Shown here piece by piece: positions 41,489 through 50,172 of a stretch of 64,000 bases of DNA. Each line of letters opens with the position of its first letter. Positions within the stretch are counted from its first letter, which is position 1. Under the pieces are notes generated by a model. That model was not told where the DNA came from. It made no database searches and saw nothing but the letters and a program-made list of their open reading frames with translations. This DNA comes from Devosia sp. GTDB lineage: Bacteria; Pseudomonadota; Alphaproteobacteria; Rhizobiales; Devosiaceae. The position numbers and the translations under genes were made by a program. The stretch lies in the NCBI GenBank assembly GCA_015234425.1, contig JADGNE010000071.1, forward strand, positions 18,498-82,497, given 5' to 3'.

Positions 41489-43654
41489 GTGCAGGATCCG
41501 TTCTATACCAAGGAAAAGCGGAAAAAACCGGCTGGCGGCATGCTGGCGGCGGACGCCTGGCTGGATTCCTCGCTTTACGAGTTCTGGCAAACCCTTGGCC
41601 GGGCCTATACGCGCTACCAGGACTTCATGTCCAGGTTCCACGTCTCGGGCATAAAGCGCTTCTTTGTCGAGATCCTCTCGGACGCCTTTACCTTCGGGGC
41701 CATCGGCGCGGTGCTGATGACGGCGCTCGCCCTGCCCGCCTTCGACATCATCGCCCGCGGCTCGTTCAACAAGGCCGAGGACTATTCCGTCGTCTTCCTT
41801 GATCGCTTCGGCACCGAGATCGGCCGGCGCGGCATTCGCTCGGATGACAGCGTCGCCCTCGATCAAATGCCCGACTATCTGATCAAGGCCACGCTCGCGA
41901 CCGAGGACCGGCGCTTCTACGAGCATTTCGGCATCGACATCGTCGGCACGCTGCGCGCCCTGGCCTCCAACGCCCAGGGCGACGCCTCTACCCAGGGCGG
42001 CTCCTCGCTCACCCAGCAGCTGGCGAAAAACCTCTTCCTCTCGGCCGAGCGCACGCTCGAGCGCAAGATCATCGAGGCCTATCTCGCCATCTGGCTCGAG
42101 TGGCACTATTCCAAGGACGAGATCCTCAAGCTTTATTTTGACCGCGCCTATATGGGCGGCGGCAATTTCGGCGTCACCGCGGCCTCCGAATTCTACTTTG
42201 GCAAACGCGTGCAGGACATCAACCTTGCCGAAGCGGCCATGCTGGCGGGCATGTTCAAGGCCCCGACGCGCTACGCACCCCATGTCGACCTCGCCGCCGC
42301 CCGCGGCCGTGCCAATCTCGTGCTGTCCAATCTCGTGGCCTCCGGTTTCCTCACCGAAGGCCAGGTCACCGCCGCGCGCCGCCACCCGGCTGCCCCGATC
42401 GACCGCACTGCCGACGTCAATTCGCCGAACTATTTCCTCGACTGGGCCTTTGAGGAAGCCAAGCGCATCATCGACGACACCAATGCGCCGGGGAACAATT
42501 TCGTCGTCCGCACCACGATCGATACCACGCTCCAGCAATATGCCGAGGAGGCCATCACTTCGGTGGTGCGCGAACAGGGCGAGCAATATCGCGTCAGCCA
42601 GGCCGCCATGGTCGCCACCGACACCCAGGGCGCTGTGCGCGCCATGGTCGGGGGCGTCGACTACGGCAAGAGCCAGTTCAACCGAGCCATTGTCTCCACC
42701 CGCCAGCCGGGCTCGTCCTACAAGGTCTTCGTCTATGCCGAGGCGCTCGAACAGCTGGGCCTCAAACCCTCCGACCCGATCACTGACCGCCCGGTCTGCA
42801 TCGGCGACTGGTGCCCACAGAACTATGGCCGCAACTACAAGGGCACGGTCAGCCTCGAAAGCGCCTTCGCGCAGTCGCTCAACACGGTCCCTGTCACCCT
42901 CTCGATCAAGACCGGCCGCGAGCCCATCGCCCAGCTCAGCTACAAGATGGGCCTCCGCCAGGAATACCCGGTCACCCGCTCGCTGGCGCTTGGCGTCGCC
43001 TCCGTCTCGGTGCTCGATATGACCTCGTCCTATGCGGTCTTTGCCAATCACGGCCTCAAGACCCCGGCCTATGGCATCACCCGCATGACCACACTCGCGG
43101 GTGATCTTGTCTGGGAATATGACGACGACGCCCCGCGCGAACGCGTCCTCTCCGAGCAGACCGTGGCCTATATGAACCAGATGATGCGCACGGTCGTCAC
43201 CGGCGGCACCGGCCGCCGCGCCGACGTGCCGGGTGTTCCCGTGCTCGGCAAGACCGGCACCACCACCTCCTATCGCGATGCCTGGTTCACCGGCCTCACC
43301 GGCAATTTCGTCGCCGCCGTCTGGTTCGGCAATGACGACTACCGCCCCACCAACAACCTCACCGGCGGCCTCCTGCCCACCATCGCCTGGCAGAAGTTCA
43401 TGGCCTATGCCCACACCAATATCAAAGTCGAGCCGATTGCCGGGGTCAATTTCGAGCCCACCCAGACCATGGTTGCCGACACGGATGCCGATGCGCTCGC
43501 CGAAGAGATCGAGCAGCGTCCGCCCAGCCTCAAGCCCGGCGCGGCGCGAAAACTCCTCGACCTCGCCGAACGCCTCGACACCACACTGCGCAATGCCACC
43601 CCGCTCAGCGACCAGGCCGCCCTGCCCCCACCCGCCCTTGAAGGCGGGGTCTGA
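41489..43654 (+). CDS. Class A penicillin-binding protein (PBP1A family transglycosylase/transpeptidase)
   Basis: This bifunctional peptidoglycan synthase has a cytoplasmic lead of about 60 residues, a membrane anchor (about 65-90) and a GT51 transglycosylase domain with catalytic E139 ([16 protein letters not shown]) and [15 protein letters not shown]. The transpeptidase domain has the SxxK serine S409 ([10 protein letters not shown]), SLNTVPVTL and the KTGT box ([11 protein letters not shown]). The GTG at 41489 gives [13 protein letters not shown]; upstream codons look non-coding. It is transcribed alone. Confidence 0.92.
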   Translation: MQDPFYTKEKRKKPAGGMLAADAWLDSSLYEFWQTLGRAYTRYQDFMSRFHVSGIKRFFVEILSDAFTFGAIGAVLMTALALPAFDIIARGSFNKAEDYSVVFLDRFGTEIGRRGIRSDDSVALDQMPDYLIKATLATEDRRFYEHFGIDIVGTLRALASNAQGDASTQGGSSLTQQLAKNLFLSAERTLERKIIEAYLAIWLEWHYSKDEILKLYFDRAYMGGGNFGVTAASEFYFGKRVQDINLAEAAMLAGMFKAPTRYAPHVDLAAARGRANLVLSNLVASGFLTEGQVTAARRHPAAPIDRTADVNSPNYFLDWAFEEAKRIIDDTNAPGNNFVVRTTIDTTLQQYAEEAITSVVREQGEQYRVSQAAMVATDTQGAVRAMVGGVDYGKSQFNRAIVSTRQPGSSYKVFVYAEALEQLGLKPSDPITDRPVCIGDWCPQNYGRNYKGTVSLESAFAQSLNTVPVTLSIKTGREPIAQLSYKMGLRQEYPVTRSLALGVASVSVLDMTSSYAVFANHGLKTPAYGITRMTTLAGDLVWEYDDDAPRERVLSEQTVAYMNQMMRTVVTGGTGRRADVPGVPVLGKTGTTTSYRDAWFTGLTGNFVAAVWFGNDDYRPTNNLTGGLLPTIAWQKFMAYAHTNIKVEPIAGVNFEPTQTMVADTDADALAEEIEQRPPSLKPGAARKLLDLAERLDTTLRNATPLSDQAALPPPALEGGV

Positions 43655-43665
43655 TGGCCTCCATC

Positions 43666-43687
43666 CAAGAAGCGGTACCGCTTCTTG
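43666..43687. terminator. Perfect 22-nt palindrome after the penicillin-binding protein gene
   Basis: The core AAGAAGCGGTACCGCTTCTT (43667-43686) extends by one more C/G pair on each side. It has no unpaired loop bases and no U-tract. It lies 11 nt after the stop codon. It could form a transcript hairpin or be a protein-binding site. Confidence 0.5.
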
Positions 43688-43736
43688 TCCGCTACGCCGG
43701 TCAGTTCATTCTCCGCCCGTCCCGCTGGCACGATGG

Positions 43737-43779
43737 GCTCCCTCCCCTCGATGGGGAGGGCCGGGGTGGGGTGAACCAC
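43737..43779. repeat. C-rich hairpin element (copy F, single hairpin)
   Basis: CTCCCTCCCCTCGATGGGGA followed by GGGCCGGGGTGGGGTGAACC forms one hairpin similar to the GTA-cluster repeats. It lies in the 255-nt gap before the DUF1214 gene, where no gene was seen. Confidence 0.5.
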
Positions 43780-43909
43780 ACGCGCGAACATCGGGCCATC
43801 TCTCGTCAAGATCTCGCCCTTTATTCCGCTGCCCGATTACGTTAGCGATAGTTGCCTGCACATGAGAGCCGACATTTCGCCCATGCCCAATTCGTCAAGT
43901 CGCTGACCC

Positions 43910-44485
43910 GTGCGTTTTGTCCTCCGCCTCCTGCTGACCATCGCTGTCGCGCTCGGCATCGGCTTCGGCCTGAGCCATTTCGCGCTGACCGATGGCCGCT
44001 TCTTCGGCGGCAATTCCATCGGCCCGTGGGTCGCCTGGCCCGATGCCGGCACGCCCCAGCCCAATCCCTATACGCGGGCGCATCTCGTGCGCGAAGCCGC
44101 CCTGCAGATGGGGCGCGCCGAAGGGCTGCAGTTCATCGCCACCACCGACAGCGAAGGCCGTCCGCTCGACCGGGTCTGTTCCTATCGTCTGGTCGGCCAC
44201 GTGCCCGTGTCCAGTTTCTGGACCCTGGTGGCGATCGATGAAAACTGGATCAACCTGGCCGCGCCCGATGCCGAGCCCGCCATGCGCTCGAGCGAGGTCG
44301 TGCGCGACAATAATGGCGCCATCAATGTCGCCGTCAGCACCACGCTTGAAAGCGGCACCTGGCTCGAAATCACCGGCGAAGGCCCATTCAGCCTCGCCCT
44401 CTCGCTTTACGACACCACCGCATTTTCGGGCCTCGGCGCCGGCAATGACACCATGCCCGTCATTCTGCGGAGAGCCTGCCGATGA
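43910..44485 (+). CDS. DUF1214 domain envelope protein
   Basis: The 191-residue protein has an N-terminal membrane segment (RFVLRLLLTIAVALGIGFGL) and a periplasmic DUF1214 domain (SFWTLVAIDENWINLAAPD and GTWLEITGEGPFSLALSLYD). The GTG at 43910 gives the expected hydrophobic start. It overlaps the next gene as ATGA. DUF1214 and DUF1254 are usually found together; here they are split into two genes. The function is unknown. Confidence 0.85.
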   Translation: MRFVLRLLLTIAVALGIGFGLSHFALTDGRFFGGNSIGPWVAWPDAGTPQPNPYTRAHLVREAALQMGRAEGLQFIATTDSEGRPLDRVCSYRLVGHVPVSSFWTLVAIDENWINLAAPDAEPAMRSSEVVRDNNGAINVAVSTTLESGTWLEITGEGPFSLALSLYDTTAFSGLGAGNDTMPVILRRACR

Positions 44486-45030
44486 TCCGCACCCTGCTCT
44501 GGCTCATCGGTGGCGTCCTGCTCGGTGGCATCATCCACCTCGTGGTCATCCTCTCCATGCCGCTTCTGGCCGAGGAAACCACGGCGACGCGGCTGGCGCG
44601 GCTTGAGGCGGCCAATCGCATGCTGATCCTGCCCCGGGTCGAACAGGGCCAGCCCAATCCGCTGCGGCTCGATCCGGAACTGGTCTATGGTCTCTGCCAG
44701 GTCGATCTTTCCGAGGGTCCGGCCTATCTCAGCGGCATGCTGCCTGACGCCTTCTGGTCGGTCGCCCTCTACAACAGCGCCGGCAATGTCTTCTATTCCA
44801 CCACCAATCGCGACGGCATCGGCCAGACGCTGGAGATCGGCATCTTCAATGCCGCCCAGACGCGCCTGCTCGCCCGCCAGCAGCTCGACATCGCCGAAGG
44901 GCTCCTCGTGGTGGAATCCACCAGCGACCGCATTGTCGTGCTCGTGCGCCTCGCCCCACCCCACGAAGCCATGCGCCCCCGCTTCGCCGAACGCCTCCAA
45001 TCCGTCCGCTGCGGCCCCCGCCCCAGCTGA
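44482..45030 (+). CDS. DUF1254-type envelope protein, partner of the DUF1214 gene
   Basis: The 182-residue protein has an N-terminal helix (IRTLLWLIGGVLLGGIIHLV) and a periplasmic part with YGLCQVDLSEGPAYLSGMLP and FYSTTNRDGIGQTLEIGIF. The DUF1254 assignment rests on the neighbour and on the resemblance of this segment. It is translationally coupled to the upstream gene. Its end approaches the convergent chrA gene (51-nt gap). Confidence 0.78.
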   Translation: MIRTLLWLIGGVLLGGIIHLVVILSMPLLAEETTATRLARLEAANRMLILPRVEQGQPNPLRLDPELVYGLCQVDLSEGPAYLSGMLPDAFWSVALYNSAGNVFYSTTNRDGIGQTLEIGIFNAAQTRLLARQQLDIAEGLLVVESTSDRIVVLVRLAPPHEAMRPRFAERLQSVRCGPRPS

Positions 45031-45081
45031 GCGAGCGATAGAACGGCTTCATGTGCCCCGTGAAGTCAGCCGCAAGGCCGA

Positions 45082-46287
45082 TCAGCCCACCCACGCCCCG
45101 ATCGCCGCGCCAGCAACGGCGAGCGTCACGACGACCAGCCAGGGCGGCGCCTTCCAGGCGACCAGCGCCACAAAGCCTGCCGCCGCCAGCAGGAAATCAA
45201 GCGGGCTCGACACCGCGCTGGTGAACACCGGATCATAAAGCGCCAGCGCCAATATGCCGACCACTGCCGCATTGGCGCCGCGCATCCCGGCCTGGGCCCA
45301 GCTCTGGCGGCGCAGCTCTTCCCAGAACGGCAGTGCCGCGACGACCAGCAATATGCCCGGCACGAAGATGGCGACCAGCGCGATGGCCGCGCCGAGCACA
45401 CCATTGGGCGACAGGCCGCTTACGGCCCCGAGATAGGCGGCAAAGGTAAAGAGCGGGCCGGGCACGGCCTGTGCTGCGCCATATCCAGCCGTAAAGGCGT
45501 CCCGGCCGAGCCAGCCCTGCCCCACTGTTTCCGCGTCGAGCAGCGGCAGCACCACGTGTCCACCGCCGAACACCAGCGCCCCGGCGCGGTAAAAACTGTC
45601 AAACAGGGCAAAACCCTGCCCGAGGCCGGCCAGCAGCGGCAGGCCGAACAGGAGAATGAAGAACGCTGCCAATGCCACGAGGCCTGCGCGCCGCGAATGA
45701 ACCGGTCCATCGGCATGGGTGTCCGTCGTCGCCCCATCGCGGCAGAAAGCCAGCCCCGCCACAATTCCGGCGACGATCGCCGCAACCTGTCCAATGGCAC
45801 CGCCAACGAGCAGGGCCATTGCCGCCCCGACCAGCGCAATGGTGGCCCGCTGCCTGTCGGGCGTGAGGCTCTTGGCCATGCCCAGAACGGCCTGCGCCAC
45901 CACGGCGACAGCGACGAGTTTCAGTCCGTGGATGGCGCCCTGCGCCAGCGGGCCTTCAAGCGCCGCCGCGCCATAGGCAAAGAGCACGAGGAGAATCGCC
46001 GACGGCAGCGTAAAACCCGCCCAGGCGGCGAGCCCGCCCAATGGCCCGGCGCGTTTTAGCCCAAGCGCGAAACCAACCTGGCTCGACGCCGGTCCCGGCA
46101 GAAACTGGCAGAGCGCCAGGAGGTCGGCATAGCTGGCTTCACTCACCCATTTGCGCCGCGCCACCAGCTCGTCGCGAAAATACCCCAGATGGGCAATCGG
46201 CCCACCAAAGCTGGTGAGGCCGAGTTTCAGAAAGGTCAGGAAGACTTCGGAGACAGACCCATGGTTGCGGTGTTGCGGGTCGAGCAC
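45082..46287 (-). CDS. chrA: Chromate transporter ChrA (two-domain form)
   Basis: The 401-residue inner-membrane efflux protein has two homologous halves. The first has FLKLGLTSFGGPIAHLGYFR and ALCQFLPGPASSQVGFALGL; the second has FYRAGALVFGGGHVVLPLL and AQAVPGPLFTFAAYLGAVSG. Both FGGP/FGGG and PGP motifs are intact. It exports chromate and so gives chromate resistance in characterised relatives. The GTG start at 46287 is the first suitable codon. No chromate regulator is adjacent. Confidence 0.93.
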   Translation of the reverse strand: MLDPQHRNHGSVSEVFLTFLKLGLTSFGGPIAHLGYFRDELVARRKWVSEASYADLLALCQFLPGPASSQVGFALGLKRAGPLGGLAAWAGFTLPSAILLVLFAYGAAALEGPLAQGAIHGLKLVAVAVVAQAVLGMAKSLTPDRQRATIALVGAAMALLVGGAIGQVAAIVAGIVAGLAFCRDGATTDTHADGPVHSRRAGLVALAAFFILLFGLPLLAGLGQGFALFDSFYRAGALVFGGGHVVLPLLDAETVGQGWLGRDAFTAGYGAAQAVPGPLFTFAAYLGAVSGLSPNGVLGAAIALVAIFVPGILLVVAALPFWEELRRQSWAQAGMRGANAAVVGILALALYDPVFTSAVSSPLDFLLAAAGFVALVAWKAPPWLVVVTLAVAGAAIGAWVG

Positions 46288-46305
46288 GGCGCCCCCTCAA
46301 GAAGA

Positions 46306-47118
46306 TTATTTCGGCGCAATGACCTCGGTGTCGCGCACCATGGTCTGGAAGCGTGACGGTATGGTGACATCGGCCTGTCCGCCGCGTCCGGCATTGCCCG
46401 GACAGAAATCGCCGTTCCTCGCGCGATCAGCCCAGGGCTTTAGGCGGCGCAATGCCGCGTCCACCGCCACCGACTGCTCATGCGGAGTTTCGACCAGGAG
46501 GTTTTCGAGCGCATAGGAATAGCTGTCGTAGCGATAGTTCACGGCCCGCTCGAACCAGTCGATATACCATTGGTTCTCGATCCGACGCGCCCGCACATCA
46601 GCATGTGCCGTGGGGGCAAGATCGCTCAACTCGTTGAGCGCCACCTGGCGCTGGCGATCCACCTCAATCACCGCACAGACCGAACGGAAGGCTTCAGGCA
46701 AGGTGTCGAGATCGGCTTGGATATGCCGCGTCACCGTCGCATAGCGCACACGCGATGACTGATAATGCGTCTTCTTGAGCCAGTTGTAATAGCGGTCCGG
46801 GAAAAAGGTGAAATCCTTGGTCCGGGTGATGCGCACCCGCTGCATCTCGGCTTCGGTGTTGAACAGCCAGTCCTTGGCGTTATTGGCCACGAGGAAACGC
46901 CAGGTGCGGTCATGCATCTCGCGCTCCTGGTCGGTCTGGTTGAAGTTCGACACCGGCTCGCGCCGCTGCCGGGCCATGAAATCCCCTACCGCCGGCAACA
47001 TGGCATCATGCAGGGCGCTGGGCTGGGCCCGGCCGAAATCACCCACCGGGCGCGAGGCACAGGCAGTGGCAAGACCGGCAAGGACAACGAGGCCGATAAG
47101 ACGAGTGTATTTTAGCAA
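46306..47118 (-). CDS. Putative lipoprotein of unknown function
   Basis: From a TTG at 47118 the product begins LLKYTRLIGLVVLAGLATAC, a lipoprotein signal with lipobox LATAC, and has about 270 residues. The mature part is helical and rich in tyrosine and arginine (YYNWLKKTHYQSSRVRYATV); no domain is recognised. A longer start at 47247 would place the lipobox deep inside the protein. The upstream small gene ends 4 nt earlier, which suggests coupled translation. Confidence 0.75.
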   Translation of the reverse strand: MLKYTRLIGLVVLAGLATACASRPVGDFGRAQPSALHDAMLPAVGDFMARQRREPVSNFNQTDQEREMHDRTWRFLVANNAKDWLFNTEAEMQRVRITRTKDFTFFPDRYYNWLKKTHYQSSRVRYATVTRHIQADLDTLPEAFRSVCAVIEVDRQRQVALNELSDLAPTAHADVRARRIENQWYIDWFERAVNYRYDSYSYALENLLVETPHEQSVAVDAALRRLKPWADRARNGDFCPGNAGRGGQADVTIPSRFQTMVRDTEVIAPK

Positions 47119-47122
47119 GGGT

Positions 47123-47290
47123 TCAGCCGCGTTTGCGCCGACGAGGTGGCGCGAGTCGTTTTTTGGGGGGCGGCGGCGTTTCACGCTCGTACCGAACCCC
47201 GGTGAAGAAAATGATCTGGGCATTACCAGTCGGTCTGTCGACGGCATCGGCGGACGTTGTCCGCCTGACGAACTTCAGCAGCTGTCCCAA
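47123..47290 (-). CDS. Small basic conserved-type protein (55 aa, TTG start)
   Basis: The frame contains GNAQIIFFTGVRYERETPP and ends in a Pro/Lys/Arg-rich tail (PPKKRLAPPRRRKRG). The IIFFTGVRYER segment recurs in small hypothetical proteins of Rhizobiales as far as I know. The TTG at 47290 is preceded by AAGGAGG at good spacing; an ATG at 47326 has no such site. It is followed 4 nt later by the lipoprotein gene. The function is unknown. Confidence 0.6.
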   Translation of the reverse strand: MGQLLKFVRRTTSADAVDRPTGNAQIIFFTGVRYERETPPPPKKRLAPPRRRKRG

Positions 47291-47400
47291 TTGGGCCTCC
47301 TTGGCTGCGCCGCTCCTCCGTCCCATCGGAGGCCACGAGTTGGATCGATTCTATCGGCGCGTCGCCCCCCGCGCTTGTTCTCATTAAGAGATCGTCAAGG

Positions 47401-47416
47401 TTAACAGTCTGCTAAC
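47401..47416. promoter_or_regulatory. CtrA-box-like motif upstream of the DUF2336 gene
   Basis: TTAA-N7-CTAAC at 47401-47416 matches the CtrA consensus TTAA-N7-TTAAC with one mismatch. It lies 66 nt before the start at 47482, in a region that also serves the opposite small gene. Confidence 0.4.
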
Positions 47417-47481
47417 GAATTCACGTCAAACTGAGCATTGAACGCACATGATGCGAATAACTATCCACGGTCCCGCCGAAC

Positions 47482-48624
47482 ATGCTTGGTTTCCAGCCCT
47501 ACGAGACGTTTCAGCTCCTTATCGAGACGGGTGGTGTCGATCGCACCAATACGTTGCTGATCGCCGCCTGCGACGCCTATGCGCGCCGCGGCCGGCCCAC
47601 GGGTCCCGAAATGGAACAGTTCGAAACCCTTGCCAGCCGCCTGTTTCCGGCCGCCAGCCAGCAGGCCCGTGCCAAGGCTGCAGCCATCCTCGGCCGCGCC
47701 GAGCTGCTCTCGCCAGTGCTCGAGAACCTTGTCGTCGAGAACATCGGCGAAGATCTGATTTCCTTTATCCAGTCGGCGAACGAGCTGACCGACCAGACCA
47801 TGCTCGACATCATCGGGCGCTATGATGTCACCGCCGCCGCAACGCTGGCCGGCCGACCCAATCTCTCCAATGTGGTGCTGGCAAAGCTCTTCCAGATGAA
47901 CTCGCGAAAAGTCTATCGCGCGCTGGCTGGCAATCTGCACATCACCCCACGTGGCCCCTATCTCAGTGCCCTGGCGCGTTCGGCGCAGATGGACCACATG
48001 GTGGCAGAAGCCCTTGGCGGGCGTAAGGATTTCGACGCAGCCCTGCTCGCGCCAGCCTTCTTCGATCTTTCCGACGACAACCGCGTCAAGGTCATCCAGG
48101 CCTTCGCCAGCCGCCAGACGCCCCCTGCCCCGATCACCCGCACCATCGAACAGATGTCGGTTGCGACCGGTGACCTGACCAAGGCGCTGATGAAGCTGTT
48201 CTCCGAGAACCGCCGTCCGGAAGTGACGCGCCTGCTCTCCCAGATCACCGGGCTCGACGAAGTCCGCTGCGGCCAGATCGCCCACGACGTCACCGGTGCT
48301 TCGGTGTTCGTCATCCTGCGCGGCTTCGGCGTTTCGGCCTATGACGGGTTGAAGGTTCTCATCCACGCCACCAGCCATGACAGCGAGCGATCCAAGGCAC
48401 TGGCCGATTTCGCCACGCTCTTTGCAACGGTCACGCCGGAATCAATGGCGTACCTGATGAGCGCATGGCGTGGTGAAGTGAATTTGCTGGACCTGTCCAA
48501 GCCGCAGTACCAGCCGGTCTCCCAGCCCCGCCGCCGCGTTGCAGCATCGGCCGGCTCGGCCAATCCGGTGGTCGAACAGGCCATGGAAGCCCTCAACCGC
48601 ATCGGCGCCCGCCGCGCCAGCTGA
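47482..48624 (+). CDS. DUF2336 domain protein
   Basis: The 380-residue soluble protein is all-helical with repeat-like units (LVVENIGEDLISFIQSANEL, TQQ-free helices, and RPNLSNVVLAKLFQMNSRKV). The DUF2336 domain covers about residues 20-330. It is an alphaproteobacterial family whose role is not established. The ATG at 47482 begins MLGFQPYETF. It is convergent with the DUF1491 gene (7-nt gap). Confidence 0.87.
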   Translation: MLGFQPYETFQLLIETGGVDRTNTLLIAACDAYARRGRPTGPEMEQFETLASRLFPAASQQARAKAAAILGRAELLSPVLENLVVENIGEDLISFIQSANELTDQTMLDIIGRYDVTAAATLAGRPNLSNVVLAKLFQMNSRKVYRALAGNLHITPRGPYLSALARSAQMDHMVAEALGGRKDFDAALLAPAFFDLSDDNRVKVIQAFASRQTPPAPITRTIEQMSVATGDLTKALMKLFSENRRPEVTRLLSQITGLDEVRCGQIAHDVTGASVFVILRGFGVSAYDGLKVLIHATSHDSERSKALADFATLFATVTPESMAYLMSAWRGEVNLLDLSKPQYQPVSQPRRRVAASAGSANPVVEQAMEALNRIGARRAS

Positions 48625-48631
48625 TCTCAGC

Positions 48632-48976
48632 TCACTTCTGGGGGTCGACCACATCGGTCCCCAGATCATCGCCCCGCAGATCAAGGCTCAGCACCCAGAG
48701 ATCGGGATCGAAGTCTTTTTCCCGGGCAATGCGGTCACGCACAATCTGCGGCTCGACATGCGAGAAGCGCCGCTGGAACACCAGGGCGGCGCTATCATCG
48801 CGCGACAAAAGCGGCGCTGGTGTGAACAGCGAGTAGGTGCCGTCGAGGTGATCGACTTCGATGAACACCTGGCCGGCTATCGGGTCTCCCCTGCGGGAGA
48901 CCACGCACATATTGCCCCGATCATTGTGGCGCCGGACAAATGCCATGCACCACAGATCGCTGCGCAGGCTGGCCAC
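48632..48976 (-). CDS. DUF1491 family protein
   Basis: The 114-residue protein begins ASLRSDLWCMAFVRRHNDRG and contains FIEVDHLDGTYSLFTPAP and FDPDLWVLSLD, which define DUF1491. The GTG at 48976 overlaps the stop (TAG) of the upstream peptidoglycan-binding gene by one base, so the start is well supported. The function is unknown; the family is restricted to Alphaproteobacteria as far as I know. Confidence 0.9.
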   Translation of the reverse strand: MASLRSDLWCMAFVRRHNDRGNMCVVSRRGDPIAGQVFIEVDHLDGTYSLFTPAPLLSRDDSAALVFQRRFSHVEPQIVRDRIAREKDFDPDLWVLSLDLRGDDLGTDVVDPQK

Positions 48977-50172
48977 TAGATGGCCGCGCCGGCATCCCGC
49001 AGCAGTTTAACGAGATCAGGCTGCACCTGCCCGGTAATCCTGTAGCGGTGAAAGTTCTCGAATTCGCGGATGGCGCGGGCCGTTTCCGGGCCGGGATTGC
49101 CATCGACGGCGCCGCGGAAGAAGCCGAGGCTGGCGAGCCCGCTCTGAATCTGGGAGACGAGCGCAGCGTCATTGGCCGGCGGACCGGGATTCGCGACCAC
49201 AGCAACCGGCGGCGCCACAGGCGCAATCGAGGCGACCTGTACGGGCGCCGGCATGGTCTGGGTCGGCAGGGGCGCTGTCGGGATCGGCGGATTGGCCATG
49301 GTCTGCGGGTTCGAGCGCGAACCGTCGACAGCTGCAACGATCGAATCGAGCGTCTGGGCGGCGGTCGTGGCCACCTGGTCGAACACCTGTTCGCCCGGAG
49401 AAAGCGTCGGCAGGCGCGCAATCACCTGGTCGGGTTGCGGCTGGGCGACCGGCGCGGGCTGCACCACGGCCACCGGCTGCACTACTGGTGCCGGCTGAAC
49501 GACCGGCGCCGGCTGCGCGACGGGCTGCACCGGCGCAGGCTGCGGCGGCGCTACGGGCGCCATGGCACGGCCAGCACTATCGGCGTTGAGAATGGCTGAA
49601 ACGACGCCAGCGGACAGGGCGCCGAGCGGGGCCATGCCATTGCGCTCCTCGAACGCCCGGATGGCGCGCGCGGTCATCGGGCCATAATAGCCATCGACCT
49701 TGCCGTCGAAGAGACGGAGTTCGGCCAGCTTCTTCTGCACGGCAAAAACCTGGGTGTTGCCCACCGGCTGGTCGGGGACGACCTGGGGAACATTGGCGAT
49801 CGACCCGGTCGTCTCGTTCGCCTGCGTCATCGGCGGCAGGACGGTCGCAGCATCCTCCGCCTGCTGGCGCAGTTCGGCCGGCGCCGGCACGGGCGCGTCG
49901 ACGGAGACGCTCGCGGGCACCGCGCGAATGGGACCGAAGAAGGGCGACGGATGGTCGGCCGTCTGGAAATAAAGCGCATTGCTGCCGGCCAGCGCCGTCA
50001 GCGTCACCATGGCGAGCAGACCCGTCGAGGCCAGCGGCGCCTTCATGTAGCGAGCCAGTGTCCACTGGCCTGCACGGCCAAGTTGAGACAGGAAGACGTT
50101 GCCGATCTGAAGGGGCAACTGAGTCAGGATGGATGCCGTCGTCATTGCGCTTTTCTTTTTTCGTTTTGCCAT
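48976..50172 (-). CDS. Membrane-anchored protein with two peptidoglycan-binding domains
   Basis: The 398-residue protein has a basic cytoplasmic start, one membrane helix (about residues 47-68) and a first PG_binding_1 domain (VQKKLAELRLFDGKVDGYYG, about 145-195). A Pro/Ala/Val/Gln-rich repeat linker follows (QPAPVVQPAPVV and similar, about 205-255), then a second PG_binding_1 domain (IQSGLASLGFFRGAVDGNPG, about 340-395). It could tether the membrane to the cell wall. The start is either ATG 50172 or ATG 50145; the latter overlaps the kinase stop as ATGA. It is cotranscribed with the kinase and DUF1491 genes. Confidence 0.85.
   Translation of the reverse strand: MAKRKKKSAMTTASILTQLPLQIGNVFLSQLGRAGQWTLARYMKAPLASTGLLAMVTLTALAGSNALYFQTADHPSPFFGPIRAVPASVSVDAPVPAPAELRQQAEDAATVLPPMTQANETTGSIANVPQVVPDQPVGNTQVFAVQKKLAELRLFDGKVDGYYGPMTARAIRAFEERNGMAPLGALSAGVVSAILNADSAGRAMAPVAPPQPAPVQPVAQPAPVVQPAPVVQPVAVVQPAPVAQPQPDQVIARLPTLSPGEQVFDQVATTAAQTLDSIVAAVDGSRSNPQTMANPPIPTAPLPTQTMPAPVQVASIAPVAPPVAVVANPGPPANDAALVSQIQSGLASLGFFRGAVDGNPGPETARAIREFENFHRYRITGQVQPDLVKLLRDAGAAI

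Noticed and set aside
41465-43414. A 649-codon minus-strand open frame opposite the penicillin-binding protein
   Set aside because: The plus-strand gene has all catalytic motifs; the antisense frame is a codon-bias shadow.
43655-43845. A 63-codon open frame after the penicillin-binding protein gene
   Set aside because: It reads through the 22-nt palindrome and a C-rich hairpin repeat and lacks a ribosome-binding site.
49430-49560. Tandem repeats considered as a CRISPR-like or satellite array
   Set aside because: The repetition is the in-frame Pro/Ala/Val/Gln linker of the peptidoglycan-binding protein, not a DNA-level array with spacers.
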